DNA of 64,000 nt from Buttiauxella selenatireducens (GTDB lineage Bacteria > Pseudomonadota > Gammaproteobacteria > Enterobacterales > Enterobacteriaceae). Every line of letters begins with the position of its first letter. The stretch's first letter is position 1. The translations under genes were made by a program, and so were the position numbers. Under the pieces are notes generated by a model. That model was not told the DNA's origin, searched no databases, and saw nothing but the letters and a program-made list of their open reading frames with translations. The stretch spans positions 3,286,001-3,350,000 of the forward strand of contig NZ_CP133838.1 of the NCBI RefSeq assembly GCF_031432975.1, written 5' to 3'. Positions 37,239 through 47,068 of the stretch are shown piece by piece.

Positions 37239-37265
37239 TTATCGGCAGCGCCTGGAATAACTTAA
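37239..37265 (-). promoter_or_regulatory. Sigma-28 (FliA) promoter of flgKL
   Basis: On the minus strand TTAA, 15 nt, then a perfect GCCGATAA, 41 nt before flgK. The spacing equals the FliA consensus; only the -35 is imperfect (TTAA for TAAA). It makes flgKL late genes. Confidence 0.85.
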
Positions 37266-37269
37266 GTTA

Positions 37270-37392
37270 TTAACTCTAAATAATTCGAGTTGCAGGTCGG
37301 CGGCCAGGAAGTAAATCCCCAGTCACTTACTAAAGTAAGTGACTGGGGTGAGCTTCTGCAGCCAACACCCCTGCGGCTCGAAGTATGAAGAG
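37270..37392. repeat. ERIC element between flgJ and the flgK promoter
   Basis: ACTCTAAATAATTCGAGTTGC at the left, AGTAAGTGACTGGGGTGAG in the centre and CTCGAAGTATGAAGAGTTT at the right. The central arms are CCCCAGTCACTTACTAAAGT and AAGTGACTGGGG, a very strong hairpin. It ends about 3 bp from the flgJ stop and begins about 5 bp from the flgK -35. Confidence 0.9.
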
Positions 37393-37394
37393 TT

Positions 37395-38336
37395 TCAGAA
37401 CAAATTTGATAAGTCGTTGCTATACGCCTTTGCCACTTTCTCACCCATCGCTTTCATCTGTTGAATCATGCCGGTAAGTTTGCGGGCATAGTTTGGATCG
37501 GTGGCATAACCTGCATTCTGCAGCGCTTGAGCGCCTTGCTCTGCGGTATTGGCATTGGTGACTGCGGCGTAACGCGGGTTTCGCGTCAGCAAGCCGACAT
37601 AATCAGAAAGTGCTTCAAGATAAGAGCTGTAAACACGGAATTTGGCTTTCACCTTTTTCGCTTCGCCGTTCTCGTATTCCGTGGTGGTGATTTCAGTGAC
37701 CGGCCCTTTCCAACTGCTGCTGGCTTTCACACCAAACAGGTTAAAGCTGGGCTCACCTTTTTCTGTCAGGATCTGCCGTTGCCCCCAGCCTGATTCCAGC
37801 GCGGCTTGCGCCAGAATCAAGTGATGCGGAATGCCACTTTGTTCACTGGCGAGTCGGGCCGGCAGTGAAAGTTGCGCCAGGAAGTCTTTGCTATCGCCCG
37901 TGAGCGGCTCTTCGTTAGAGGGAGCTTTAGGGATAGCCTGGCGCACCATTTGCGTTAAGGTCTGGTTCTGGAAACTGGTCACGCTTTGCAGATCAAACTT
38001 CATCGGCACTTTACCGGCCTCTTCAGATGGGTCGGCATTACCGCCCATTTGCTCGACCATCATATCGGCCAGCCCAAGCCCTTTGGAGCTGAGCTGTTGC
38101 GCGATTTGCTGGTCATAGATGCTGGTGTACATGCGAGTCTGTTCACTGCTAAACAACCCGTCCTTTGGCAACGCTTCACGCATGCTTTTGAGCATCATTT
38201 GCACGAACATCCCTTCCACCTGGCGGGCAACCGATTTCATGTTGCCCTTAGGATCTTGCCCGGTTTTCGCTTTTAGCTCGTTAAGAGAATTAGCATCCCA
38301 CGCAGCATTAGCCAGTGATTGGGTATCGTTAAGCAT
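37395..38336 (-). CDS. flgJ: Flagellar rod scaffold and peptidoglycan hydrolase FlgJ
   Basis: Opens the murein and caps the rod while it grows. The 313 aa equal E. coli. The N-terminal rod-binding domain (about 1-100, with RQVEGMFVQMMLKSMREALPK) is followed by a variable linker and a glucosaminidase domain (about 150-305) with the catalytic Glu181 in AALESGWGQRQI and a YSSYLEALSDYV motif. Start at 38336: the ATG shares a base with the flgI stop (TAATG). An upstream in-frame extension lies inside flgI and is rejected. Confidence 0.97.
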   Translation of the reverse strand: MLNDTQSLANAAWDANSLNELKAKTGQDPKGNMKSVARQVEGMFVQMMLKSMREALPKDGLFSSEQTRMYTSIYDQQIAQQLSSKGLGLADMMVEQMGGNADPSEEAGKVPMKFDLQSVTSFQNQTLTQMVRQAIPKAPSNEEPLTGDSKDFLAQLSLPARLASEQSGIPHHLILAQAALESGWGQRQILTEKGEPSFNLFGVKASSSWKGPVTEITTTEYENGEAKKVKAKFRVYSSYLEALSDYVGLLTRNPRYAAVTNANTAEQGAQALQNAGYATDPNYARKLTGMIQQMKAMGEKVAKAYSNDLSNLF

Positions 38337-39430
38337 TAGATGATTTCCACTTTGGCACGCAAGCATCCTGCCGTTTGCATAGATTGCAAAATCGACATCA
38401 ATTCAATTGGCGATGCACCCAGTGTATTCAGTGCACGAACCACATTGTTTAGATTGGCGCTGGCATTAACGCGTTGCAACGCACCACCATTTTGACGCAG
38501 ATCGATTTGCGTTTGCGGTGTCACCACCGTTTGACCGCCGCCAAATGGCGTATCTGGCTGGCTCACCTGCGCTTGACGATTGACCGTGACGGATAAGTTA
38601 CCCTGCGCCACAGCACAAGTATTCAGCGTCACTTCCTGATTCATCACCACCGAACCCGTACGCGAGTTGATAATCACTTTCGCGTCCTGCGCTGGCAAAT
38701 TCACTTCCAGGTTCTGAATATCGGCCAGTAAACGGACTTGCGAGCTGTTGCCGGTCGGAACACGAATTTGGATGGTACGTGCATCTATCGCCGAGGCACT
38801 GCCAAAGCCGCGTGACCGGTTAATGGTATCGGTAATTTGCTGAGCCAGCGTGAAATCATCCTCGTTCAGTTGCAGGCTGAGAATGTTGCCAGAGCCAAAC
38901 GTACCCGGTAGTTCGCGTTCAATCACCGCACCGTTGGTGATACGACCGCCATTCAGTTGGTTGACCTGAACACTGCTTCCTCCCGCCGAGGCACCCGCCC
39001 CACCGACCAGAATATTGCCTTGCGCCAGCGCGTAAACCTGGTTGTCGACCCCTTTCATCGGGGTCATCAGCAATGTCCCGCCGCGTAAACTTTTGGCGTT
39101 ACCCATAGAAGAAACCACAACATCGATATTCTGCCCTGAACGCGCAAATGCCGGGTATTTCGCCGTCACCATAACCGCAGCCACGTTTTTAAGCTGCATG
39201 TTGGTGCCCGCAGGAACCGTTATCCCCAACTGCGAAAGCATGTTGTTCAGCGTTTGAGTGGTAAACGGCGTTTGTGTCGTCTGGTCACCCGTACCATCAA
39301 GGCCGACTACCAGGCCATATCCAATCAGGGAGTTTTCACGCACGCCCTGAACCGTTGTCAGGTCGCGGATACGGTCGGCCTGCGCAAGTGTCGCCACCAG
39401 CATCAGTAATCCGAATAAATATTTGGTCAT
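38336..39430 (-). CDS. flgI: Flagellar P-ring protein FlgI
   Basis: Forms the ring in the peptidoglycan layer around the rod. The 364 aa compare with 365 in E. coli. Signal peptide of 18 residues ([13 protein letters not shown]), then [23 protein letters not shown] and the conserved [22 protein letters not shown]. It lies 12 bp after flgH. Confidence 0.97.
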   Translation of the reverse strand: MTKYLFGLLMLVATLAQADRIRDLTTVQGVRENSLIGYGLVVGLDGTGDQTTQTPFTTQTLNNMLSQLGITVPAGTNMQLKNVAAVMVTAKYPAFARSGQNIDVVVSSMGNAKSLRGGTLLMTPMKGVDNQVYALAQGNILVGGAGASAGGSSVQVNQLNGGRITNGAVIERELPGTFGSGNILSLQLNEDDFTLAQQITDTINRSRGFGSASAIDARTIQIRVPTGNSSQVRLLADIQNLEVNLPAQDAKVIINSRTGSVVMNQEVTLNTCAVAQGNLSVTVNRQAQVSQPDTPFGGGQTVVTPQTQIDLRQNGGALQRVNASANLNNVVRALNTLGASPIELMSILQSMQTAGCLRAKVEII

Positions 39431-39442
39431 GAGGTTCCTCGC

Positions 39443-40138
39443 TTACATCGGCGATAAATTAAGGAAGAAGCGTTGTAACCAACCCATGTTTTGCGCTTCG
39501 TTGATATAGCCGTTACCGACATATTCGATGCGCGCATCCGCCACTTGTGTGGACGGTACGGTGTTGGAGCCACTGATCGTGCGAGGATTCACCACACCGG
39601 AGAAACGAATAAATTCGGTGCCCTGATTGATGGCTATCTGTTTTTCACCCACGACGTGCAAGTTGCCGTTTGCCAGCACCTGATCGACCGTCACGGTTAA
39701 GGTTCCGCTAAAGGTGTTACTGGCATTGGCTCCACCTTTACCGTTGAAACTGTTCCCGCCTTCAACATCGACATCCGCACGGTTATTACCGAACAGCCCT
39801 TCGAGATAGCGCGGAGTCACGTTAAAGCCAAAGTTTGTTTTGCCATCACGGCTGGCATTAGCCGACGAACTCTTACTGGCACTGACATTTTCCTGGAGCA
39901 CAATGGTCAAGGTGTCGCCGACGTTACGTGGGCGGCGGTCTTCGAACAGTGGTTGGTACCCATAGTTCACCGGTTGCGCCGTCTGGAAAATAGAACCATT
40001 CACTACCGGTGCAGGGCCAGGGACTGGCTGAGCCGTGGTCGCCCCTTCCACCAGCGGTTTTGTTGGTATCAGTGCGCAGCCACTTGTGGTCAGCACCAGA
40101 AACATCACGATAGGACGAAGAACCATTGGGTTTTGCAT
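39443..40138 (-). CDS. flgH: Flagellar L-ring protein FlgH
   Basis: Outer-membrane lipoprotein forming the L ring. From the ATG at 40138 it is 231 aa (E. coli 232); an ATG three codons earlier (40147) is possible but has its GAAG directly abutting. The signal peptide ends TTSGC, where Leu at -3 of the usual lipobox is replaced by Thr. From about residue 40 onward ([25 protein letters not shown]) it is almost identical to E. coli and ends [15 protein letters not shown]. Confidence 0.96.
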   Translation of the reverse strand: MQNPMVLRPIVMFLVLTTSGCALIPTKPLVEGATTAQPVPGPAPVVNGSIFQTAQPVNYGYQPLFEDRRPRNVGDTLTIVLQENVSASKSSSANASRDGKTNFGFNVTPRYLEGLFGNNRADVDVEGGNSFNGKGGANASNTFSGTLTVTVDQVLANGNLHVVGEKQIAINQGTEFIRFSGVVNPRTISGSNTVPSTQVADARIEYVGNGYINEAQNMGWLQRFFLNLSPM

Positions 40139-40201
40139 TGCTTTCATCTTCAGGTCATTCAGATAACGACAGCCGGCGCGAAACTCGCACCGGCAAACGC
40201 C

Positions 40202-40996
<795 letters not shown>

Positions 40997-41015
40997 TTAG
41001 TGTCACGGCTTAGCA

Positions 41016-41771
41016 TCAGGTCATTGACAACAGCTGATTGGCCCGCTGTTCGTTTTCATCAACACTTGAAATAATTTTCATCTGCATTTCAAAACGACGG
41101 GCGTTAGCAATCATGTCGGCCATTGCTTCCACGGGTTTAACGTTGCTGCCTTCCAGAACACCCGGCATCAATGAGATGCTGGCATCAGCCTGTAACGTTG
41201 CGCCTCGCGTCGCCATAGCCATTTGGCTCGGACGGAAAAAGCCATCATCGCCGCGCACCACTTCCTGGCCGGTGGCTTTCACCAGTTTTAAACGGCCAAT
41301 CGGTGCCACGGTATTTGGCTGGTCGCCTGCGTTTAATGCAGAAATAGTGCCGTCTGCCGCGATAGTCAGCTGCGCGCCCTGGGGCACGGCAATCGGGCCA
41401 CCTTCGCCCATCACCGGTTGCCCGCCGATGGTCAATTGCCCGGCAGGACTGACCTGCATATTGCCGTTGCGGGTATAAGCCTCTGTACCATCAGCACTTT
41501 GTACCGCCAGCCAGCCATCTTGTTGCAGTGCAACATCCAGCGGGCGCTGGGTGTAATCCAACTGCCCTTGCGACATATCTACGCCCGGCGTTGACGCCGT
41601 GACCAGGGTACGAGTCGGCAAAGAAAGCCCGTCCACCGGCACGGCTCGCAATGCAGTCAACTGCGCACGAAAGCCAGGTGTTGAAGCGTTTGCCAGGTTA
41701 CTGGCCGTCACCGCTTGTTGATTCAGCGTCTGACTAGCCGCCCCCATGGCGGTATAAATTGCGTGATCCAT
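41016..41771 (-). CDS. flgF: Flagellar proximal rod protein FlgF
   Basis: Proximal rod subunit, 251 aa as in E. coli. It starts MDHAIYTAMGAASQTLNQQ and has the rod signature ASNLANASTPGFRAQL and the C-terminal ADMIANARRFEMQMKII helix. It lies 19 bp after flgE. Confidence 0.96.
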   Translation of the reverse strand: MDHAIYTAMGAASQTLNQQAVTASNLANASTPGFRAQLTALRAVPVDGLSLPTRTLVTASTPGVDMSQGQLDYTQRPLDVALQQDGWLAVQSADGTEAYTRNGNMQVSPAGQLTIGGQPVMGEGGPIAVPQGAQLTIAADGTISALNAGDQPNTVAPIGRLKLVKATGQEVVRGDDGFFRPSQMAMATRGATLQADASISLMPGVLEGSNVKPVEAMADMIANARRFEMQMKIISSVDENEQRANQLLSMT

Positions 41772-41790
41772 TAAGCTATCCCGTCAGTGC

Positions 41791-42999
41791 TTAGCGCAGG
41801 TTAACCAGAGTGTTGAGGATCTGATCCTGGGTTTTGATGGTCTGCGCATTCGACTGGTAGTTACGCTGCGCGACAATCATGTTGACCAGTTCTTTACTCA
41901 GATCGACGTTTGATGACTCCAGTGCGCCGTTGGTCAGGGTACCGAAGTTACCTGTACCTGCGGTGCCCAGCAGTGCAACGCCGGACGAATTGGTTGCCGA
42001 CCAAACGTTATTCCCTTCAGAGGAGAGCCCTTCTGGGTTAGCAAAGTTAGACAGAACAATCTGGCCTAACAGCTGGGTTTGCTCGTTGGAGTAGTTGCCG
42101 ACAAGCGTGCCGTCATCGTTGATCTGATAGCTGACCAGGTCACCTGGCTTATAACCATTCTGATTAGCAGCCACGATGTTGTTTGAGCCGGTGTTCTGCT
42201 GCATGGAGTTCAGGAAGCTGAGGCTGAATGTTGCCGGAGTTGCACCATTAATCGCCCCGGTTGTCAGGGTATTCGTGGTGCCAGCCGTCAAGATGCCATT
42301 GCTGTTGAACACCATAGAATCGCCTTTAACCACAGGGCTGTTCGCAACACTGCTGTCCTGGGTGTAGACATCCCAGGTATTTTCCGTCGTCGATTTAACA
42401 AAGAAGACGTTCATATCATGGGCGTTACCCTGGCTGTCATAGACAGTGATAGAACCTTTTTTGTTATAGGTATCTGAATCAGCAGCGTTAAAAGGTGTTT
42501 TAGCCGGGGTTTTATCGGTGGAGTTCAGGTTGATCTGCATCGATGCGGTGGTCGTGGTTTTTGCAGCCATCAGGGTGTTAGGTACCGCAAGACCCGTTGG
42601 GTTTGCCCCTTCCTGAATGGTTGGCGGTGTACCGGTTGCCGGATAGCCCGTTAACTGCATACCCTGCATGTTCACCAGATTACGGTTTTCATCTAATTTG
42701 AACTGGCCGTTACGGCTGTAGTACACCGAACCGTTGGTATCCACCAGGCGGAAGAAACCATTCTGGCTTATTGCCACATCCAGACCACGTCCCGTGTTAG
42801 TCGTGGTGCCGTCGTTAAAATCCTGAGTAATACCCGCCACTTTAACGCCCAGGCCCACTTTAGAACCGGCGAACATATCAGCGAAAGAAACGCTACCTGC
42901 TTTGAAACCGTAGGTAGCGGAGTTGGCGATGTTGTTACCAATTACGTCCAGGTTGGTGGCCGCAGCATTCAGGCCGCTGACCGCTTGTGAAAAGCCCAT
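41791..42999 (-). CDS. flgE: Flagellar hook protein FlgE
   Basis: Builds the curved hook, the universal joint. The 402 aa equal E. coli. MGFSQAVSGLNAAATNLDVIGNNIANSATYGFK at the N-terminus (rod-hook signature) and VDLSKELVNMIVAQRNYQSNAQTIKTQDQ at the C-terminus are the conserved ends; the middle is Thr/Asn/Gly-rich and variable. Confidence 0.97.
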   Translation of the reverse strand: MGFSQAVSGLNAAATNLDVIGNNIANSATYGFKAGSVSFADMFAGSKVGLGVKVAGITQDFNDGTTTNTGRGLDVAISQNGFFRLVDTNGSVYYSRNGQFKLDENRNLVNMQGMQLTGYPATGTPPTIQEGANPTGLAVPNTLMAAKTTTTASMQINLNSTDKTPAKTPFNAADSDTYNKKGSITVYDSQGNAHDMNVFFVKSTTENTWDVYTQDSSVANSPVVKGDSMVFNSNGILTAGTTNTLTTGAINGATPATFSLSFLNSMQQNTGSNNIVAANQNGYKPGDLVSYQINDDGTLVGNYSNEQTQLLGQIVLSNFANPEGLSSEGNNVWSATNSSGVALLGTAGTGNFGTLTNGALESSNVDLSKELVNMIVAQRNYQSNAQTIKTQDQILNTLVNLR

Positions 43000-43026
43000 G
43001 TTTTACTCCTGCAAAGGGTTGGAGGC

Positions 43027-43704
43027 TTAAATAATCTGCCTGATGTCATCGAGAGTGGAGGTGCCGTAAGTACCGAGATCGAGCAAGGTCTTGCCATTAC
43101 TGAGTGTTACGCCGTTGACCATGGCAAAATTAAGCGGCTGAGCCACCAACTGCGTACTGCCATTACTGGCACTGATAGCGACGTTGTAGGCCCCATCCGG
43201 TGCCGTTGTGCCGTCAGTCATGCTGCCATCCCAGGTAAAGGTATGAACACCGGCGGTGACCGCACCAATATCGAGAGTACGAACCACTTTGCCCGTGTTA
43301 TCCGTGATCGTTGCGGTGACCTTATCGGCCGCCTGCTGTAGCTCAACACCAAAAGGCGTCGTCGCTTCACTCCCTGCCAGAATTTTCGTACCGGGAATCA
43401 TCACGCCATGACCAATCAAGGCGCTGGCCTGCACAGACTGGTTATTGGTCAACTGACCTGATACTGAGCCGAGCGTGGTATTGAGTTTTTCAATACCGCT
43501 GACGGTGCTGATTTGTGCCAGCTGTGTCGTCAGTTCATTGTTTTGCAGAGGATTGGTTGGGTCCTGGTTTTTCAGCTGCGCAACAAGCAGCGTCAAAAAA
43601 CTACTTTGCAGGTCAGCCGCGTTGCTGCCTGTCAGATTGCTGTTACCCGATAATGCATTAACACCACTGGTTGTGGTGTCATTCATATTAACGGCGATGC
43701 CCAT
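43027..43704 (-). CDS. flgD: Flagellar hook-capping protein FlgD
   Basis: Temporary cap that guides hook assembly. The 225 aa compare with 231 in E. coli; the shortening is mainly around residues 108-118. The N-terminal DLQSSFLTLLVAQLKNQDPTNPLQNNELTTQLAQ is the most conserved part, followed by a FlgD Ig-like/tudor region ending LGTYGTSTLDDIRQII. It lies 27 bp before flgE. Confidence 0.96.
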   Translation of the reverse strand: MGIAVNMNDTTTSGVNALSGNSNLTGSNAADLQSSFLTLLVAQLKNQDPTNPLQNNELTTQLAQISTVSGIEKLNTTLGSVSGQLTNNQSVQASALIGHGVMIPGTKILAGSEATTPFGVELQQAADKVTATITDNTGKVVRTLDIGAVTAGVHTFTWDGSMTDGTTAPDGAYNVAISASNGSTQLVAQPLNFAMVNGVTLSNGKTLLDLGTYGTSTLDDIRQII

Positions 43705-43715
43705 CAGTCACTCCT

Positions 43716-44120
43716 TTACTGACCCAGAGTCAGGGTTTTCAACATCATGCTTTTCACGGTGTTGAGTACTTCCACGTTGGCCTGGTAGCTGCGGGATGCC
43801 GACATGCTGTTAACCATCTCGCCCACCACATCCACATTCGGCATGCGTACATAACCTTTGGCGTCTGCCAGCGGGTTTCCCGGCTGGAACACCAGTTTGT
43901 CCGGTGCCTGGCTCTCTTCAACACCCATCACTTTTACGCCACCCGTTTCAGCGCCTGGGGCCGCATCAACCTGGAAAACAACCTGCTTAGCGCGATAAGG
44001 CTGGCCGTCCGGGCCCGTTGCACTATCGGCGTTAGCCAGGTTACTCGCCGCCACGTTCATACGCTTGGATTGCGCAGTCATCGCGGAGCCGGCAATATCA
44101 AAAATATTCAGCAAAGCCAT
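43716..44120 (-). CDS. flgC: Flagellar proximal rod protein FlgC
   Basis: Rod subunit of 134 aa, equal to E. coli. [39 protein letters not shown] is the rod N-terminus; [26 protein letters not shown] the C-terminal helix. It starts 3 bp after flgB. Confidence 0.97.
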   Translation of the reverse strand: MALLNIFDIAGSAMTAQSKRMNVAASNLANADSATGPDGQPYRAKQVVFQVDAAPGAETGGVKVMGVEESQAPDKLVFQPGNPLADAKGYVRMPNVDVVGEMVNSMSASRSYQANVEVLNTVKSMMLKTLTLGQ

Positions 44121-44123
44121 CTG

Positions 44124-44540
44124 TTAGCCACCCTGTTGTAGCACCGACATCATGCCCTTGATTTGGCCGCCGAGAACCGTAAGGTCGGACTGGTATTTCA
44201 GGCTGTTATCGGCAAATTGTGTACGTTCACGGTCCATATCGACGGTATTACCATCCATCGACGGCTGGTCAGGAACGCGGTAGAGAAGATCAAGCGAAGG
44301 TGCTGAGTGTGTTGCCGCAGGGATATGGCGCGCGGACGTGAGCGCAAGCGCAACACCGCTGCCTTCGGCACGACCCCGTTCCATCACTTTTTTCATTTCA
44401 CTGGCAAAATCAATATCGCGAGCCTGATAGCCCGGTGTATCCGCATTAGCGATATTTGCAGCCAGTATTTCCTGACGCTGGGCGCGCAAATTTATCGCTT
44501 CTTGCTGAAATCGCAGCGCGGCATCCAGTTTGTCGAGCAT
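44124..44540 (-). CDS. flgB: Flagellar proximal rod protein FlgB
   Basis: First gene of the flgBCDEFGHIJ operon, 138 aa as in E. coli. [21 protein letters not shown] is the rod motif. It is divergent from flgA across 152 bp, where the FlhDC-controlled class 2 promoters must lie; I could not place FlhDC half-sites with confidence. Confidence 0.97.
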   Translation of the reverse strand: MLDKLDAALRFQQEAINLRAQRQEILAANIANADTPGYQARDIDFASEMKKVMERGRAEGSGVALALTSARHIPAATHSAPSLDLLYRVPDQPSMDGNTVDMDRERTQFADNSLKYQSDLTVLGGQIKGMMSVLQQGG

Positions 44541-44692
44541 GTCCCCTCCGCATAATTAGGATTTGTCCGACAGCTTAAAGCGCCTTACGCGTGCGTTATC
44601 GTTGGAATAGGCACAAAATGCGTCGCTATTTATCGCCTTGATCATTTCGGTGTGCGGTTAAAATCACTGCAATCTGAGCAAGGAGAAACGTC

Positions 44693-45352
44693 ATGACTGG
44701 TCTGAAAACCTGGAGCGCAGTAGCACTTTTGCTGGCTTGCCCTGCGGCATTAGCCAGCATTCTGGATGCGCCTTTGAGCCAGTTTTTCCAGCAGCGCCTG
44801 GCGGGAATTAGCGATGATGTCACCGTGATGGTGAAAACGCCTGATGCACAATTACCGCCCTGCCCACTTCCTGATTTTTCTATGCCGGGGAACAGTCGCC
44901 TGTGGGGAAACGTGAGCGTTATGGCGCAATGCGGTAACGATAAGCGGTACATTCAGGCGGAAGTCCAGGCTACCGGAAACTACGTCGTGGCCGCACAGGC
45001 ATTACCGCGTGGCAGCGTTATCACCGAAAGTCAGCTTCAGCTCAAACATGGACGACTTGATCAGCTCCCGCCGCGTGCGATACTGGATTTACGCCAGGTA
45101 AGCAGTGCAGTAACGCTGCGCGACATCGCACCGAATCAACCCATTTTGATGTCGATGGTACGCCAGTCATGGCGAGTCAAAGCCGGGCAGCAGGTTCAGG
45201 TTGTGGCGGCCGGTGAAGGATTTAGTGTGAATAGCGAAGGTAAAGCACTGAACAACGCCGCCGTTTCGCAGAATGCTCGGGTTCGAATGAGTTCGGGACA
45301 AATTGTGAGCGGGGTCGTCGATGCTGATGGGAATATTCTGATTAGCTTATAA
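44693..45352 (+). CDS. flgA: Flagellar P-ring assembly chaperone FlgA
   Basis: Periplasmic chaperone for the P ring. The 219 aa equal E. coli. A signal peptide covers about residues 1-20 (LLACPAALA-SILDA), and a SAF domain follows (VAAQALPRGSVITESQLQ) with the C-terminal VRMSSGQIVSGVVDADGNI. AAGGAG lies about 7 nt before the ATG. It is followed after 97 bp by flgM, which also has its own promoter. Confidence 0.97.
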   Translation: MTGLKTWSAVALLLACPAALASILDAPLSQFFQQRLAGISDDVTVMVKTPDAQLPPCPLPDFSMPGNSRLWGNVSVMAQCGNDKRYIQAEVQATGNYVVAAQALPRGSVITESQLQLKHGRLDQLPPRAILDLRQVSSAVTLRDIAPNQPILMSMVRQSWRVKAGQQVQVVAAGEGFSVNSEGKALNNAAVSQNARVRMSSGQIVSGVVDADGNILISL

Positions 45353-45378
45353 TATTCTACCGGTAGCTAAGAAGGCTA

Positions 45379-45405
45379 TAAAGGTTCTACGGCGGCTGCC
45401 GATAG
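45379..45405 (+). promoter_or_regulatory. Sigma-28 (FliA) promoter of flgMN
   Basis: TAAA, exactly 15 nt, GCCGATA, 45 nt before flgM. This is the classical class 3 promoter by which FliA drives more of its own anti-sigma factor. Confidence 0.9.
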
Positions 45406-45449
45406 TGTATTAACAGATGATAGAAATTGCCCTCGATGAGGAAAGAATA

Positions 45450-45743
45450 ATGAGCATTGATCGCACGTCTCCTTTGAAACCGGTAAGTACCGTACAACCA
45501 CGCGAAACGCCAGACGCTCCAATTCAAAAGAGCCAGCTGGTGAAAAGCGCGACCCTCAAAAGCACCAATGTGACACTCAGTGACGCACAGGCTAAGTTAG
45601 TTCAGCCGGGCAGCGGGGATATTAATATGGAACGCGTTGAAGCACTTAAAACTGCTATCCGTAACGGTGAGCTGAAAATGGATACCGGCAAAATCGCCGA
45701 CGCGCTAATCCAGGAAGCTCAAAGCTATTTATCGAGTAAATAA
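45450..45743 (+). CDS. flgM: Anti-sigma-28 factor FlgM
   Basis: Binds and inhibits FliA until the hook is complete, then is exported. The 97 aa equal E. coli. The N-terminal half is disordered ([19 protein letters not shown]); the C-terminal FliA-binding part is [27 protein letters not shown] and beyond. The ATG at 45450 is chosen for match and the AGGAA upstream; the frame opens 11 codons earlier without support. Confidence 0.96.
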   Translation: MSIDRTSPLKPVSTVQPRETPDAPIQKSQLVKSATLKSTNVTLSDAQAKLVQPGSGDINMERVEALKTAIRNGELKMDTGKIADALIQEAQSYLSSK

Positions 45744-45747
45744 TTGC

Positions 45748-46170
45748 ATGAGTCGTCTGTTAGAAGTGATGGATCAAATGACTGTGGTTCTCAACTCTCT
45801 TAAAGAGGTGATGGACGCCGAACAGCAACAATTATCCGCAGGCCATGTGAATGGCAGTGCATTGCAACGTATAACTGAAGATAAAAGCTCATTGCTTGCG
45901 ACGCTTGATTATCTTGAGCAGCAGCGTCGTGCCGCACAGAATGTCGAAACTATCGGCAGCACGGATATCAGCCAACGTTGGCAGACGATTACACAAAAAA
46001 CGCAGCACTTACGCGACATTAACCAGCATAACGGTTGGTTGTTAGAAGATCAGTTAGCGCGTAATGAACAGGCGCTGGCGATACTCAAACCGCATCAGGA
46101 GCCGAATCTCTACGGTGCCGATGGACAAGCGACGACAGTCAGTCGTGGTGGCAAGAAAATAACAATTTAA
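45748..46170 (+). CDS. flgN: Flagellar export chaperone FlgN
   Basis: Cytoplasmic chaperone for FlgK and FlgL. The 140 aa compare with 138 in E. coli. Largely helical: MSRLLEVMDQMTVVLNSLKEVM and DYLEQQRRAAQNV. It lies 4 bp after flgM on the same transcript; its clients are encoded at 34554-37198 under the matching sigma-28 promoter. Confidence 0.96.
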   Translation: MSRLLEVMDQMTVVLNSLKEVMDAEQQQLSAGHVNGSALQRITEDKSSLLATLDYLEQQRRAAQNVETIGSTDISQRWQTITQKTQHLRDINQHNGWLLEDQLARNEQALAILKPHQEPNLYGADGQATTVSRGGKKITI

Positions 46171-46187
46171 CTCCCTGCCAAAATTCG

Positions 46188-46220
46188 AGTGAGGGACTGC
46201 CATGCAGGCGAGTCCTCACT
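46188..46220 (+). terminator. Hairpin after flgN
   Basis: AGTGAGGGACTGCC pairs with GGCGAGTCCTCACT (about 12 of 14). No T-run follows directly, so a role as terminator is likely but not certain. The remaining bases to 46384 hold nothing else I can support. Confidence 0.45.
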
Positions 46221-46384
46221 GTACTTAAATGAATACCACCCTTTCTTCCTGATGCAATCCCTTCAGCCGTACAGCCTGGTTCGGCCATCTTGAATGTGTT
46301 TTTTTAACGGAAATTATCCAGCGGAAAAATCGCCAGTTCAGAAGGGGTGTAGAGCTCATGGCTGGCTGAGCTCTACAAAACAGC

Positions 46385-46867
46385 TTATTTCAGACCTTTG
46401 AGGATCTTCATGGTCGCTTCAACATCAATTTCATCTTCGGAGAAGATTAATGTTGAGCCCTGGAAAGTCGTCACGGCCAGTTTCTTCAGCGTACGCATTT
46501 CACCCGGCTTTGGCTCCGCTTTAGGGCGAATGCTGTTCATCAGTGCACCGACCGACAGCACTGCATTTTCTTTATCAATCTTGGTTTCGGCTGGCACTTC
46601 TTCGCTGTAGACCAGGAAAGATTTAATCGCCGTGATTTTGATGCGCTCGCCTGCAATAAAGATGTACTTGCTGTCGGGTTCAACTTTCACCGCGAAAGCA
46701 GACAAGCCTTTATTGTTCGTGGTTGGCTCGAAAGTCACTGAGGCATCTTTTTTAATCAGCTCAGGGTTGGCGACCTTAATCACATGAAAATAACGATTGT
46801 CACCGTTTTCATCTTTGATAAAACCGAAACCTTTATCTTCAAACCAGGTTGTGATTACTCCGTGCAT
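46385..46867 (-). CDS. Cold-shock-domain protein with an unknown C-terminal domain
   Basis: A 160-aa protein. Residues 1-65 are a cold-shock domain: MHGVITTWFEDKGFGFIKDENG with RNP1 KGFGFI (12-17) and an altered RNP2, RYFHVIKV, in place of VFVHVS. Residues 66-160 (IFIAGERIKITAIKSFLVYSEE ... TLIFSEDEIDVEATMKILKGLK) resemble no domain I can name. It probably binds single-stranded RNA or DNA. It lies downstream of murJ on the same strand with an ERIC between; E. coli has no gene here. A weak AGGCGGTAAGCG precedes the ATG. Confidence 0.8.
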   Translation of the reverse strand: MHGVITTWFEDKGFGFIKDENGDNRYFHVIKVANPELIKKDASVTFEPTTNNKGLSAFAVKVEPDSKYIFIAGERIKITAIKSFLVYSEEVPAETKIDKENAVLSVGALMNSIRPKAEPKPGEMRTLKKLAVTTFQGSTLIFSEDEIDVEATMKILKGLK

Positions 46868-46896
46868 CGCTTACCGCCTAATTAATCGTTCAATAT

Positions 46897-47024
46897 GTAT
46901 CCCCGTCATACTTGAAGCTGCATCTGCGTTGGCTGCACTCCCTCACCCCAGTCACTTACCTAAGTAAGCTCCTTGGGATTCACTCCCTTGCCGCCTTGAT
47001 GCAACTCCAATTATTTAGGGTATA
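46897..47024. repeat. ERIC element (inverted orientation) between murJ and the cold-shock-domain gene
   Basis: The + strand shows the reverse complement of the ERIC consensus: TATCCCCGTCATACTTGAAG, TCACCCCAGTCACTTACCTA, AGTAAGCTCCTTGGGATTCA and CCAATTATTTAGGGTATA. It ends 29 bp upstream of the start of the gene at 46867. Confidence 0.92.
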
Positions 47025-47068
47025 TGTCAAATTTTGCAGCGCGCAGTTTAATGCAGATTGCCCGTTGA

